Origin: Phaseolus vulgaris
Taxonomy: Eukaryota > Streptophyta > Magnoliopsida > Fabales > Fabaceae
Assembly (NCBI RefSeq): GCF_000499845.2
Contig: NC_023755.2
Coordinates: 32,947,753 to 33,011,752, forward strand
Direction of reading: 5' to 3'
DNA length: 64,000 nucleotides
The number at the start of each line of letters is the position of its first letter. Position 1 is the stretch's first letter. A program made the position numbers and the translations under genes. The notes under the pieces are model-generated. The model saw only the letters and a list, made by a program, of their open reading frames with translations. It had not been told where the DNA came from and ran no database searches. Positions 44,601 through 58,181 of this stretch are shown here, piece by piece.

Positions 44601-46690
44601 GTAGGGCGGATAATAAGTCTCGTAGAAATTTGAGTAATTTTCTTAAAACATATGGTGATTTCTCTGGTCAATATGTTAATAATTCTAAGAGTAGTTTTTT
44701 CACCATGGATAATTCTACAAGATTTGTCACCAAAATTCAGCGTATTCTTTCTTGTAGTCATGGTTGTTTGCCTTTCACTTATTTAGGAGTGCCTATCTTT
44801 GTTGGTGCTCCAAAGGGTCGTTTTCTTCAACCTTTGGCTGATAAAGTCAAATTGAAGCTAACTTCTTGGAAAGGTAAATCTCTTAGCATGATGGGAGGGG
44901 TTTAGTTGGTCAATACAGTGATTATGAGTCTTCTAGCTTATAGTTTTAATTTGTATAAATGTCATGTTTCTCTTCTTAAGCAAGTTGAGCAATGGTGTTG
45001 AAATTTTATATGGACTGGTGATATTCTGAAAAAAGGTATATCTACTGTTAATTGGGATACGATTTGTTCTCCCCTTGAGAATGGAGGTTTGAAAATTATT
45101 AACCTTCACCTGCATATCTTCTTAAGCTTGCTTGGATCTTTGCTTATAACAACAGGCCTTGGTTTTTTCTCTTGAAAGTTAGGGTCCTTAAATCAAAATA
45201 CGAGTTTCGAATGGTTTATAGATCCTCATCCCTTTAGTCTGGAATTAAGCAATTTTATTCTACTATACTTGATTATACTTCTTGGACTGTTGGTACAGGT
45301 TCTTTTATTAATTTCTGTAATGATAAATGGTATGATACTACTTCTTTAGCAAATATTGTAGGATTATCTGATGGTGTTAGTATTCCGAATACAGTCTCTC
45401 AATTTTGGACAGGTGGTGATTGGAATATTCCATTGTCTTTACAGTAGATGCCTAATCTTTTTTAGTCATATCATGGTTGGGGCGGAACAGGATATTCCTA
45501 AATGGATTCTAGATGAGTCTGGTCGTCTCACTCTTAAATCAGCTAGGACTTTTTTCTTGGATCCAGGAGTTTCATGTGGTTGGGGTAAATTTATTTGGTC
45601 TTCATATATTCTACCTTCCAAAACTCTTGTCCTTTGGAAAGTTTTTCATGGGAGGCTTCCTACAGATCAGCATATTCAAAATAAAGGTCTGTATATTTGT
45701 TCTATGTGTACACTTTGTGAAAAACACGAGGATTCTATTCAACATTTATTTTTTGAATGTGCTAATGCTTTGCGTATTTGGAGTTGGGTTCGACACATTT
45801 TTTCTACTTATCATTTCTCTAATAAGGATGATCTTCTTTCTTTTATTAAGAGTGATGTTAGTTCGTTGGTTAAATTGATTAAGCTAGCTGTGATAACTTT
45901 TTCTATTTGGATGATATGGCGTATGAGGAATTATGCTCATTTTCAGGATAAGATTGAGGTTTCTAGGGCTATTTTGGTTATTAAAGATTTAACTTGTCTA
46001 GTGGGTAATTCGTCTAAAGCTTCAATGAAGAATGATATGTTCGATTTTAATGTGCTCAAGTTTTTTGGTATTAACACTTGTATTGGTAAAGTTCTACGTC
46101 CTCTTCCTGTTAGATGAAAGTTTCCTTCACCAGACTAGGTTAAAATTAACACTGATGGGGCTGCTAGGGGATATCATGGTCTTGCTACTTGTGTAGGTAT
46201 TTTTCGTAGGAGTATGGGGGAATTTATTGGAGCTTTTTCTATGTTTCTTGAAGTTCAATATGCTCTAGTTGTTGAGTTTTATGGGATTATACGTGCTATG
46301 GAGGAAGCTCAAAAGATGGGGCTTACTAATGTTTGGCTGGAATGTGATTTTGCTTTGGTTTGTGCTACGTTTACTGCTAGGACAAATGTTCCTTGGATGC
46401 TTCGTAATCGATGAAATACTTGTCTTAATTACTGTGGGAAAATTAAGTTTATGGTTACTCATATTTTTCGTGAAGGGAATGTGTGTGCTGATAACTAGGC
46501 TAATTTAGGTTTTAATCATAGAGAAACTTTTCATTGGTATAATATGCTTCCATCTTGTCTGCTCTTAGAATTCTTTATGAATATGTATAGTATACATATG
46601 TATCGTTTTTGTTAACATATAGGTTTTGGTGTAGTCCCCTGTATTTTTATATTTTCTTTCTTTTTTCTTTTTTTAATAATACTTTTTTCG
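41660..46690 (+). pseudogene. L1-type LINE (non-LTR retrotransposon), decayed
   Basis: Parts in order: the end of a first region (41743-42510) with an RKLGRPPKRNGKSKK tail; an endonuclease from about 42530 (FFWNVRGLGNHK, WCIMRDFNVVLLADD, GTCYTWCSERRG, RLDRALCN); reverse transcriptase pieces (DGDKNTSFFHVVVKRR, ISPNQYGFVQGRQIQDCIDI, RGVRQGDPLS); YADD at about 44575-44590 with YLGVPIFVG; a zinc-binding region (LVLWKVFHGRLPTD, CTLCEKHEDSIQHLFFEC); and a terminal RNase H near 46145 (KINTDGAARG, WLECDFALV). The frame changes or stops at least ten times, so it is inactive. The end near 46690 is T-rich (GTAGTCCCCTGTATTTTTA then poly-T). I could not fix the 5' end or a target duplication. Confidence 0.9.
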
Positions 46691-48480
46691 TGTGATGACA
46701 AATGATTATTGTTACTTGAGGTGTCAGCATAGCTGAGATCTTAAGTTGCATAGTGATGAAAACTTTTATTTAAAAAAATCATAACCATTTACTTTAAACT
46801 TTGTAAATACATAATTTAAATTTATATTTAAAAAAAAACTTATTGGCAATTATCATCTTATATTTTTCATATTATTATACCAGTTTTCCTAAAAAAATCA
46901 TTAAATTTATCTAACGAAATTTAATAATTAATATCTTATTCAACTTTCTTAAAATAATTTAAGCCTCCCGTTTCAAACAAGTTTTTTATTTTGGAATTTA
47001 ACATAAGAAAACCAATTATTAAAGTTAAAATAAATTATATACAAAAATAATTTTTAAATAGGAATGAAATTTATCCTTTTTAAAAGTTTTAATGCGAAAT
47101 TTGTTCTTTACCATCATGCTAAAAATTTATAATTATAGTTTATATTAAGGATACAAAATGATAGTTCATAATAAGTATAAAAAATGATAGTTTATGATCA
47201 TTGATGTAATTCTAACTGAACTGGTGGTAGGCCAAATTATCTAAAGACTAAATGACTTTTAGTAAGACTTATTAAAACAACTATTAATATCATGTTTTTT
47301 CTTGAAACAATAACACATAAATATGGTAAAAAAAATTATTATTAACTAAAAACAAAATTATAAAATAAAGTTTGATTATAAAAAATAATTAATTAACATA
47401 TTCTGGAATGAAGACAAGATAATAAATCATTAATAGTTACTAGAAATAACAATGCATTTAATTTAGTAATTATATAATTAATGAACACTTAAGAATCAAA
47501 ATTAATTTAAGTATCACTCTATATGTGTCATATCGAGAAGAGAAGTTGAAAACTCACATATTACCAAAAGGGAAGGTCAAATAGCGTGTTGCCAAAAGAA
47601 AAGTTAAATAACTAAAGAATAATTTGATGATAATAAAATAATGGATGGATAACGAAGACTTAGCTGAATACATTCTCTACATTCTCTCTTATATATTGTA
47701 TAAGAACACTAAGTAAAACTGATTTCTAATTAATCAATTCATCAAAAAAATTTAAAAAATTAGAATGACATAAATTAATTTTCGAATAGTTTTTTTTCTC
47801 ATGGATAGCAATTTGTTGTATTACTTAGGAAAATAAAAGCGATGTGTTATTGGGGATTTTTTTATTAAAAAAAATCCAATTTTCAACTGAATATTATATT
47901 TATAAGATTTTTCAAATAATATATCCCCTTTAAAGAATTAGTTATGAACAATAAACTCATCGATAATTTCAAATTTTAAATATTTGATTAAATTTATTTC
48001 AGAAAAGAAAAATTAATACATCATTTAATTACAAAAGTTCTTATAAAGAGGAAAAATATTTTAAAAAAAATGATCTTATAAAATATGAGATGGAGGGATA
48101 TACAATGCAACAAAATATGTGATAGGTGAATGTGACTGCTCCAAAATCAATTTGGTTTGGGCCACCAGTTAGAGAGAGCTGTCAAATAAATACCGTAGAA
48201 GAAAAGCAACTCTAGCTTCCTCAAACAACCCACTGTAATACCAATAATCATATCAAATACAGAACTCTATAATTTATCTACATTACAAATTCTCAAATAT
48301 ATAGCTATAATTTTCATGAATATATTTAATAATTTATCAGTGATAGTCTAAAGAAATTGTATTCATAAAATATTTCAATTCAAATTAATGGTAAATGTAT
48401 TTTAGTTTTTTTGTTCTGATACTGGTGTGTCTTTCACACAATAGTTGCAGAAAATTGTAACTCTGTTATTGTTGGACTTT
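46691..48480. other. AT-rich intergenic DNA
   Basis: Strongly AT-rich and without recognised coding sequence. The last part is the distal upstream region of THF1. Confidence 0.5.
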
Positions 48481-48724
48481 GAAAAAGTTGAACGTGTCAT
48501 TAGGTGAGTGGCTGGTTGGAAAGTGGACAAAAGAAGGTTTCAGTTTCAGTTTGAGACTTCACAGTGTGGATAAGCTTTTCGATCTGTTATGCCTTGTTTC
48601 CATTCCAACACAAACGTGCGTTTGAAAGCAATGCAATGCAGGTCTCCTTTGGATTTTGTCCTTCATCTCTCTCTCTCTCTTTCTTGCTTTCTTCTGTTCG
48701 TTCTTTTCCAGTTAGTTTCCATTC
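48481..48724 (+). promoter_or_regulatory. Proximal promoter and 5' untranslated region of THF1
   Basis: Composition becomes less AT-rich about 240 bases before the start codon. A (CT)n tract at about 48667-48682 lies in the likely 5' untranslated region, as is common in plant plastid-protein genes. No clear TATA box is assigned. Confidence 0.45.
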
Positions 48725-51019
48725 ATGGCGGCTCTCACTTCTCTCTCTTTCTCTGCAGTCACTCATTGCCCAGAAAGAAAAAAACTGACCCTTTCCTCCA
48801 CTCGTTTTCTCACCTCCTCTTCAGACTTCTTTGGCCTCCGCACCCATTTCTCCTACCACCATGTTCGCCTTCCAGCGTCCAACTCCACTTCTAACATGGT
48901 TTTTCAATGCATGTCTTCTGTCACAGGTTCTTCTCTTTCTTTCGAACTTGCTTTGTGTATATGTGTTATATAGAGAAAAACTCAAGTTATTTCTGTCATC
49001 CCATAAATTAAAAATGAAAAGGTATATGAGTATATCCCTCACTCTCTCTTTCTCTCTCTCTTCATACACACATTTTTGTGTTTGCATGATGTGCAGATGC
49101 TCCCACTGTTTCGGAGACAAAGCTAAATTTCCTCAAGGCATATAAGCGACCAATCCCTAGTATCTACAACACAGTGCTGCAGGAGCTAATTGTGCAGCAA
49201 CATTTAATGAAATACAAGAGATCATACCGCTATGACCCTGTATTTGCTCTTGGTTTTGTCACTGTATATGATAAACTCATGGAAGGGTATCCCAGTGATG
49301 AGGACCGAGATGCCATCTTCCAAGCCTACATTAAGGCATTGAAGGAAGATCCACAAGAATACAGGTTACAACATTGCGTAGTTCTTGTTTTCTTTATTTG
49401 TTTTGTGACTCCTGTTCCAAAATCATTAGCAGAAATGAAAGCACTGATATCAGTGTCATTTCTAATGATTTGCATTGGACTTTCATTTTTAAGTGGATTT
49501 TATAAAGATCAATAAACTTGTTGTACATGTTCATTTATGATTCATATGATTGAATAATAGTATCTGCGCAAGGACTACTTTCTCTAATTTTGATGTTATA
49601 TTAAATGATGATATATGCAGAATAGATGCACGGAAGTTGGAAGAGTGGGCTATGGTTCAAAACTCAAGTTCCCTTCCTGAGTTTTCATCCAAAGAAGGAG
49701 AAGTTGAAGGGATTTTAAAGGACATAGCAGAAAGAGCAGCGGGGAAAGATGAATTCAGTTATAGTCGTTTCTTTGCAATCGGACTCTTTCGTCTTCTTGA
49801 GTTGGCAAATGCTACGGAACCAACAATTTTGGAGAAGGTTAACCAATTCATTTAAGACTTGTGATTTCAATTTAGATCTGTTTAGATATACTTTTGTTAA
49901 GAACTCATGGGAAAAGAAAATAGAAAGGTAAAACGGATTGAATTTTTGTCACAAGCTAAATCAACATATGCACATTATAAAAGTTGAATGAGAAAACTTT
50001 CTGCATAAATTCAGTGTGGAAGCTGATTTTAGCTCATGACACAGAAACTGAATTTTTGCATTCGTAGGGAAGTCTGTTCAAACAATTATTTTGCATTTGC
50101 AATTTGAAGTTCAGGCTACCAAGCCTAGTTCTCATTTACATGAGTTCTAGAAAATTGTAAATCAAGAAACTGTGTCATATTTGAAGAGATTAACCTTTTG
50201 TGTCTTCCAACCAGGTTACAAAAAATTCTATTTTGTGCATCCGTTAATATTTGTAGTTCTTATGAATTCATCTTTGGTGTCAACTTAACAGCTTTGTGCG
50301 GCTTTGAACATCAACAAAAGAAGTGTTGATCGGGACTTGGACGTGTATCGTAACCTGCTCTCAAAGTTGGTTCAAGCAAAAGAGCTGCTGAAGGAGTATG
50401 TTGACAGGTAAAGACCAAACCTTGTCATTCCATTGTCTCTCTCTGATCTCATGGTTTTCACTTGAGATATATAATTGGTGAATGTAAAAGCTTAAAAAAA
50501 AAAACATAAAATCCAGACATTGCCACAAACTTGGATTTGCAATTATATTAATATTATTGACTTTACAGCCTTAAATTAACATATGTATTAACATGTTAAC
50601 ATATAATTTAAATTTGAGATATTTGGCTTGATCTATTTAAGTTTGTAGTTGTAACTCTACTGAGGGTGTTCATTTGATTTAGAGTTTGGTAAAATTGATT
50701 TTGAAATGTTGAATGTGATTGAGATTTGTACTATTAATCTAACAAGGACCTAGGAAGATTTCAAAACTTTTTGTAACTAACTGAACTGAGAAGTGATATC
50801 AATAGTCTGAAGCTCACATCTTATTTTACTTCAAAGTCTATGTAATAAATGTGACACATTTTTGCACTTATAACTTGCTTGTTTTGCTGAGCAAAGTTTT
50901 GATTAGTTGAAATGATATTTTGCCTCAGGGAGAAGAAGAAAAGGGATGAAAGGGCTGAACCACAGAAGGCTAATGAGGCCATCACAAAATGTTTGGGTGA
51001 ACAACTTCCAGGTCTGTAG
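48725..51019 (+). CDS. THF1: THYLAKOID FORMATION 1 (THF1 / Psb29), chloroplast
   Basis: A plastid protein needed for thylakoid membrane organisation from vesicles and for photosystem II maintenance; it is the plant form of cyanobacterial Psb29. Exons are 48725-48926, 49097-49364, 49621-49837, 50292-50407 and 50929-51019. All are GT-AG, the frame is kept throughout, and the product is 297 aa, the usual length. Residues 1-65 are Ser/Thr-rich with few acidic residues (MAALTSLSFSAVTHCPERKK), a chloroplast transit peptide. The mature part has the family core: ETKLNFLKAYKRPIPSIYNT, ELIVQQHLMKYKRSYRYDPV, FALGFVTVYDKLMEGYP, FSYSRFFAIGLFRLLELAN, and a C-terminal charged helix from LLSKLVQAKELLKEYVDREK. 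It ends GEQLPGL. It is convergent with the kinase gene at 52460. Nothing suggests it is broken. Confidence 0.97.
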
Positions 51020-52316
51020 TCAAGTTCATCTGAATCAATCTCCCACTCAAGAGACTTGTTATCTTTGACATGTTTTTTCAGTTGATCTTTGAGTTGGATA
51101 AGCAAAGTAGAAAGTTGTATCATCTTGGTTTTACAGGGTACACTTCAAAGGATAAAATGTAATAATAAAAATTGATAATCAATGATTGAGATTTTAATAA
51201 AATGCATACATGTGTGAAAATAAATTTATTATAGTCTCAATAGTTGATTAATCAAAAATTATTATTCCCTGCTTTATTCTATACAGTGTACAATTTAGAG
51301 TAAAACAAATCCTTGATTTTTGCACATTGTACTTATTGTAAACTGTAATATTCGATCACGATGATCCACCTAAATCCTTGTAACCATTCTCTCTACTGGT
51401 CTAACTTGGACTTGGAAACTACCACACCAAAGGAATATTTAAACTTTGCTACTATTTTTTTTACCACCAACAAATTTACTAGCTAATCTGAAGCTATTTT
51501 TCTATCCATTAGTTACTACTAGTACTAATAATAATCAATTGTAGGAGTTGAATAATAATAATGTTTATAAGCAGACAAAGGATTTGTATAAAAATTTATC
51601 AACTTTATCTAGAAGCAGATCCTTGTACGTCTTCGTGATTGGTTTCAAGCTTTATTTCAGTCTTGTTAATTATCCTTCAAAATTCCTATTAGAAATAACC
51701 ATAAATATAGTAGGATACATTAATTTGACAAAGACTAAGTGGTAATATTAATTTCTAAAAGAATCAATACGCATATTAATTTCATATGTAAATTAAAACA
51801 TTAAAATAGTACAAAAATTCAAATTACATAGGATTTATGTTGTACACGCGAACATTTTTTTAACATTGCCACAACAAATCCAAACGATGAGAAAAATGTA
51901 ATCCTAACTCTGCCTAAAAACCAAAAGTTGGAATCTTTCGACTATACTAAACTAATCTAGAAATGAATGCAAGATTAAAATGTTAACTTAATCAAAACAG
52001 AGAGAAACTTACAATTCTACCTAATTTTATGAATTTCGACTGAACAAACGGTTATAACAAGAAGTAACATTTCTCCTTCTTAAAGGTATGAATTTATTTA
52101 AAGTGCACATACGTTTATGTTAAAGTAAAACAATTATTGCATATCACTTATAAATTACAGTTAAGATGTTTACAGACATAACGCTGCTAGAATAGAGCAA
52201 AGAGGTGAATGTTTTGACAAGGGAAACGGCAAATATTTATAAAAATCCTATGAATAGCTAGGCAGGCACAGTTGTCAGCTGCATAACTTCAAAGAATGGC
52301 TTTCACAGTGAAAGAT
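51020..52316. other. Intergenic region between convergent THF1 and DGK genes
   Basis: About 1.3 kb holds the 3' untranslated regions of both genes and AT-rich DNA. An AATAAT-type signal lies near 51161 for THF1. No further gene is seen. Confidence 0.6.
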
Positions 52317-52459
52317 CTAACTAAGATGAGAAAGGTCTACGTGATCTGGGATTTTAAGTGTTGCTGCCGCACCAAACTTCTTGAATTCATCTGATTTAGA
52401 GTCTTCGTCATCACTATCATCTTCTTCCACATCATGGTGGTGTGGAGATGACGGATCAT
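52317..52459 (-). other. Out-of-frame remnant of the DGK C-terminal tail
   Basis: In another frame than the upstream exon, the minus strand reads [20 protein letters not shown] and continues as an acidic tail with SDEFKKFGAAATLKIPDHVD and SHLS, then a stop at 52319-52317. This is the kind of tail found at the end of plant diacylglycerol kinases. It follows directly on the annotated stop at 52462-52460, so it looks like a tail knocked out of frame. Confidence 0.7.
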
Positions 52460-55400
52460 TCACACTTTTAGACTTGGATTCATGAGTTCAACTGGGAGGG
52501 GTTGCTTCCAAGGTTCCCCATCAATCCTCATGAATGTCTCTTCTGCTGCACCTTTGTGAAACTCGAAGCGGATTCTGTGTGCCTAATGCCAAGATAATTT
52601 GAAGCCATTTAAAATTAATATAAAATGATGAATAAAAATCCGAAATAAACTTTTAAATTTTTTTAAAAGTTTGATTTAGAAAGAAGAAAGTGGCATGAGT
52701 ATCAAAGTGTATAAATTCAAATGTGCACCCACATACCTGGGCAAGGCGGGTTCCATGTCCATTTGGAGAAAGCAAAACAAGACCATGCCAAGCATCCCTA
52801 AAGCCTACCACCTCTATTAGGCCATCATCTACATATGGAGGTGTCAAATCTCTCTGCAATGTATTGAGTCAAGAAAATATACTCAGAGTTTTGGTTGTTC
52901 AGAAAACATGTGCATAAAAATATTATATATTAATTATTATTTACTTCCCCTAGTATTTGGCCTTAAAACTAACAGCGGAAAAAGAATTTTCGAAATGAAG
53001 TATTTCAGAATTTGCGTATGAAGTTTACATCACGCCTCTTGTGCTTGTTCGGTGTACCCCATGGATTCAATCCACCAGAAAAGCTAGGCAAGTTGAGGCA
53101 TACAATGGACCTGATGCTGTATATAAAATGGAAAGAATGTTAATAAAACATATCTTTATTCCAGAAGTAAACTGGAACAGAAAGAACAGAAGATGGATAA
53201 AATGGAAGTGGATTAAATGGACATTTAATCCCAAAATATCCATACTTGATAAGTCGCCAAGTAATCACCAAATAATGAAAATAGACAGCGATAAAATCAA
53301 TGAACTTCTGAGAAACATGAATAGACATGGTTTGCAAAGCAATACAATTGGATAGCTGTCAAGCATAGTTAAGTGTGTCTTCGGATCTTTGGTAATTCGA
53401 AAATCCAGGAGTTTTTCCCCTACTGAAGTAACACAACAGCTTATACCTCCATATGACAAAAGAAAAGATCATATATGAGTATAGAAAAGGATATACCTGG
53501 ACGGAATCGGCAGGTCTTGCCAATGACCATGCCTCTTCATGACTTTTACTTTTGCAATATGTGCTATGTTTCTGCATTCAAAGATCAAAATGCATTTACT
53601 TAACCGGTTAAGTAGCAAATATATATGAAAACAATGCTTAGATGGATCAATGAAGAATTGATATTGTGTGTGTGGCTTGGGCATATGCACGTACAACTTG
53701 CCAGAACTACAGATTGAAAGCAACAAAAAGGCCAAAACGAACCATCTGGCTCAACTGGAAAACTGGTGAACAAGCCAGTTTGTCACTGCAAAAAACTCAA
53801 CTGGTGAAGTGGAGCAAATAATTGCTCACATAAGGTCCATCCGTGTATATTATTAAAAAGTAACAACTGTAGGTTTTGGATCATGATGCTGAATAAAGTA
53901 CTTCCAAATTAACTAACGATAACAAATTCATGGTTGGATGGAGAACTCTGCATTCAGAAGACTCATAAGACAAAATAACAAAACTAAATACAAGATATAC
54001 TTATATTCAATTAGAAAACCAGTGCAAGGCCCATTCAACTAATGTTCATAAGCAAGTTTTCAATATGTTTCCTGTAGATTATATTACGAGCATGAATTTT
54101 AATGAATTTACATGGTCCCCTGACAGATACCTAGTTACATAGTTAGCTAATTTGGTCAGTTGGATGAAAAAAATAAGGAAGGTTTGCCATAAATAGGAAG
54201 AGTCTTGGATCTCTCAATAGCCACGGAGTTATTCTTTCTGCTAATCAATAACAGTTTCTTGGTGCGCTAAATCTGAACCAGTTTCTATCATTCTCCTATA
54301 TTAAATGGTTTTTTTGCAAATTTACTGCCTTGGAAGAAAAACAACCTAAAAAACATAGGAAACCTTTGTCCAACCAATGACAGATCTACACAAACTGACC
54401 TGGAAGGAGGGTGGAACAGAGGAGCAAAAAACCATCCTTGTGTGCATCCAAGCTTAGCATAAGTGCTCTGACACGATTAAAATCAGAATAAAATTAATAA
54501 CAAAATAGTAGATGCAATCACATCTTCGTGGTCTAAAAGACCTATACTATATAGACTTTTCAATCAAGAGTGAAAATGTCAAAATAGTATTGTTATTATT
54601 TATGTCTATGCAATACTTTCCACGTATATACCATGACTACTACCAAGTGCAAAAGTAGGCATACCTGATTGACCAACTGATTTTTGAACTTTTCAGGATG
54701 CAATTTCCGTTCAGAATGAAATGCATACGAGATTTGAGCATCCATTCCTACATTTTGGAGTCATAAGAGTTGAAGTAGGATGAATTGATGGAACGAAGAA
54801 AAAATGAAGTCCTCAAAATATACTATTTCCATGATCTAAAACTATTTCAAGAGATGCTAAGAATAGTCACACCAATGAAGGTAGTCAAGGAATCTCAGTA
54901 ACTAGCATACTTATTTAACATGATACAAATCAGTCTGCATCATTGCAGATTCATACTTTTTTTTTGTTTCCCAAGACTTCACCTTAGACTAATCTTGCTG
55001 GGACAGGAGGTAACTAAAGCCTGATCAAGGATTATTTCCACTAGCATTGCCCTTTATACAAATTCATACTTTTAAGCTGATGTAATGTAAGTTTTATTTC
55101 TAAAATTAATATAAAATGGATCTTATATAATCAAAAAATAAACTTGTATATATGTATACATACACACACACATTATAATGAAGAGTAAATCAAATCAACT
55201 AATTCTTATGTTAGTGGAAAATAAAATTATGAAGTCATCTAAGGTAGTTTATGCATAAAAGAACCAAAGAAAAGCAATTCTTACCCATGCTGAAGTAATT
55301 CCAAAACCCCCCACGAAAAGTATGGCAGCCTTCCTGAGGAGCAATAAGAAAACCAGTCATGTAAGTAGAGTGAGTACAAAAGAAGCTAAAACTTGTGTAA

Positions 55401-57643
55401 GCAAAATAGTTTTGAAGAACTACTTTCAATAACCTCACCCCACCCACCTCCCACCCCCAAAATAAAAAGATTAAAAGCAAGGATAAAGTATTAAATACTC
55501 AGACCGAAACACATCATCTCTAAGTCAGTGCAATTTAGTTTTATCTTATAAAACCTATATCATCTAGTCATATTTACAGAAGTTTCCAATCAAATCACAA
55601 AATAGAGCACATGAAACTCGACGTATCTTTCCGTGAAATTCGTTAAGTTCCAAAGTATATCTTCTAGTCACCATGAAGATGTAGTATTAGATTGAAAAAT
55701 AGTAAATAGTATAATCTTACCATACTAAGCTCATCTGCCTCAGATACACGATGGAAGGCATGCAAAGAGTGTGGTAGCTCAAGAGGTGGAATTGGATCAC
55801 AGTCACCTACTTTTGGAGCCCTCATTCTCATAAGAATGTGCCAGCTGAGGGTTTGGGAAAATAAAACATAGAGAATCAGCAATCAACATTTGCCAAACAA
55901 ATGAATTTTTTTTTAATAAATATCTAGAACAATAGTCATATATTCACTGTGAATTAAAGGGCCATAAGGATGTGGGAAGTCAGCAAGGGACACAACTAAA
56001 GCTCCAAAGCTAAAAAAAGGACTCTTACAAAACTAGAAAAAAACCACTAATATACCCCCTAAGAAAATAAAATAATGAACAAAAAAGAGTAAGTGAAAAT
56101 AATAATGCCGATAACAGCTAGCATGATAATTTACGATTAACAAGGTTTGGGAACACATGACAGAAGAATCTCATATTGAATTGATTCCCAACAAATGAAA
56201 ATTAAATTAGTAAATAAAAAAGGAAATCATAAATTTTCAGTTTGAATATCTGAACTATAAATTCATTTTACATTGGTTGGTACTGCAGCGAGTCCAACTA
56301 AAATGCTTTTAATCCACAAAAATTCAATCAGGATCTCAATCATAACCTAGCAACATACAAATTTATTACGCTCAATAATATGCGCGCCTGAGGTTTTCGC
56401 AGTAGAAGGCGGGAAATGGAACTATAGATCAATAAGCGAGCCACTGAAGTAGCAGAACAGCAATTAATTGTAATATGAAAGAATAGAACCAAGATTCATT
56501 ACTTGTCTATTTTCATTTCCTTAGCTTTCATTACTTGATGCATAAATGACTTGACCGACTGTTCATCTGTTCCTGGGTTCTTCTTTCCCTGCAATAAAGC
56601 AGCAGAAAAAATGAGTTCCATCGGCTTCTTTACTTTTTATAAATATGAAAAATCTGATGATGTTTATCATCAATGTCACAACATATACCAAAGTGAAGAA
56701 AATTTTCTCGACTTCCACTCAAAAGCGAAGGACGTAGTAGGAACCACAAATCTTCATGTATAAAAGGGAACAAGAGGATGATTAATTTTTTTTAAGTAAA
56801 TGCTAGGCATTTACAGCTCTAAAACTACCAAATCATGGCAGAGGCAGCATATCATTTAACATGTACTTCAAAGTCCCATTAAAAGCACACAACATAGAAC
56901 TGCAATTTCCTACCCAACCAAATGCAAACGGCAGATTATTCCCTGTGCCCAATGGAACCGTGGCAATGGGTGGCGGATGAGACAATTCGAGATCACAAAC
57001 AACTCCAAGTAGCCAGCCAGCTGTTCCATCACCCCCTGCAACCTAAAGCCAAGCAACATATCACCATAAAAGGGAAAAAACTGTATATATAATGGCGTAT
57101 AAAACAAGTATATAAAAAATCATGGAATTTTTTTCATTTGCGTATAAAACTGCTTCCAAAAACGTATCCACGACGTTGCAGTTCTGATTGAAACATTAAT
57201 TCATCAAAAATAATTTCAACTCACAATTAATCTCAATTTCTCCATGACCTTTATGGCAATTCGATCGCCCTTAAGCTTGAGATTTTCCAAATTCACATAG
57301 ATCCTGCTCAGAACCTTATCAGGAGCCTCTTTCCCCAAGTCGAAAACCTTAAAACCACACGCTATATTCAGTCCTGCATAACGAGGTTTCCTACAATAAT
57401 TTAGAAAAATTGCACAGTAACAAGTAACAACAATACCTGATTTTCGTTAAGAAGCTCCTGGTACGTTTTCAAGAGGTCTCCTCCCAGCTGACCACCACTC
57501 TTGGAGTTAACGAAAACGAGCACCGGACAATCAGGTCCGTCGATATCAGTGTTGCTACCTTCAACCACGGATTCCGGCACCAGCACGTAGGCCGGGATCA
57601 AGAAGTTTTTCATGAAATTGCCGTGAGAGGATTGAGAAGCCAT
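52460..57643 (-). CDS. DGK: Diacylglycerol kinase (plant cluster II type), C-terminus altered
   Basis: It phosphorylates diacylglycerol with ATP to phosphatidic acid, a lipid signal in stress responses. There are twelve exons on minus: 57643-57437, 57347-57225, 57042-56914, 56588-56503, 55844-55721, 55333-55285, 54747-54665, 54467-54400, 53571-53497, 53116-53029, 52853-52737 and 52582-52460. All are GT-AG and in phase, giving 423 aa. The catalytic domain starts at [20 protein letters not shown] (residue about 36). The nucleotide-binding GGDGT is at residues 113-117 and [14 protein letters not shown] follows. The accessory domain has [59 protein letters not shown] and [13 protein letters not shown]. 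It then ends abruptly in ELMNPSLKV, about 65 residues short of the usual length. An in-frame ATG 123 bases upstream (57766) is an alternative start. Confidence 0.93.
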
Positions 57644-58064
57644 TGCCGCATTCAGCTGAGACACCCGAAGCAAGTTTGCGACAGATAGATTAGAAAGTGA
57701 TTTCAAAAGCACATGCAGTGCGAGGCGATGACGAGAGTTATTGGAAAATGTTCTCAGATTGAGCAATGCGAGTGTTTGATCTGTGAAATTGCGTAGGTGA
57801 AACGTGATTAATTTAGCTGGATCAGAGTGGCGTGGTGACGCAGAAGCGAAACTGAGATTATTACCAAACGGAGAGAAGCGAGTTGTGTAAGAGCGAAGCG
57901 GAATGTGATAGAGAAGTGCGTTTTTATTGGCGGGTCCCTTGCCTAAGGAAAAGAAGAAGGAAAGTGAATACTGAGGTGTGGGGACATTGGTCCTCTACCG
58001 TCGGAATTTAACGCGTTAACGTAGTAGGCTAATTGTGGGGGTGGTGATATGTTAACAAGTAGAA
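57644..58064 (-). promoter_or_regulatory. 5' region of the DGK gene
   Basis: The stretch from 57644 to about 57960 is clearly less AT-rich than its surroundings and has the look of a 5' untranslated region plus proximal promoter. No TATA box is assigned. A foldback MITE lies just beyond. Confidence 0.45.
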
Positions 58065-58181
58065 AGCGTACATTTACAAACTAATAAAATAATATTTTAA
58101 TTATATTATTATAATATTTAAAATTTAAAAATAAATTAAATATAATTAAAATATTATTTTATTAGTTTATGAAGTGTATGT
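58065..58181. mobile_element. Small foldback MITE upstream of DGK
   Basis: Two 30-base arms, 58078-58107 and 58139-58168, are perfect inverted repeats (AAACTAATAAAATAATATTT.. against its complement) around a 31-base AT-rich loop. Weaker pairing continues to about 58065 and 58181. There is no coding content and the superfamily is not assigned. Confidence 0.7.

Noticed and set aside
49174..49515. Open frame running past exon 2 of THF1
   Set aside because: It reads into intron 2 after a clear GT donor at 49365; the spliced form keeps the THF1 sequence.
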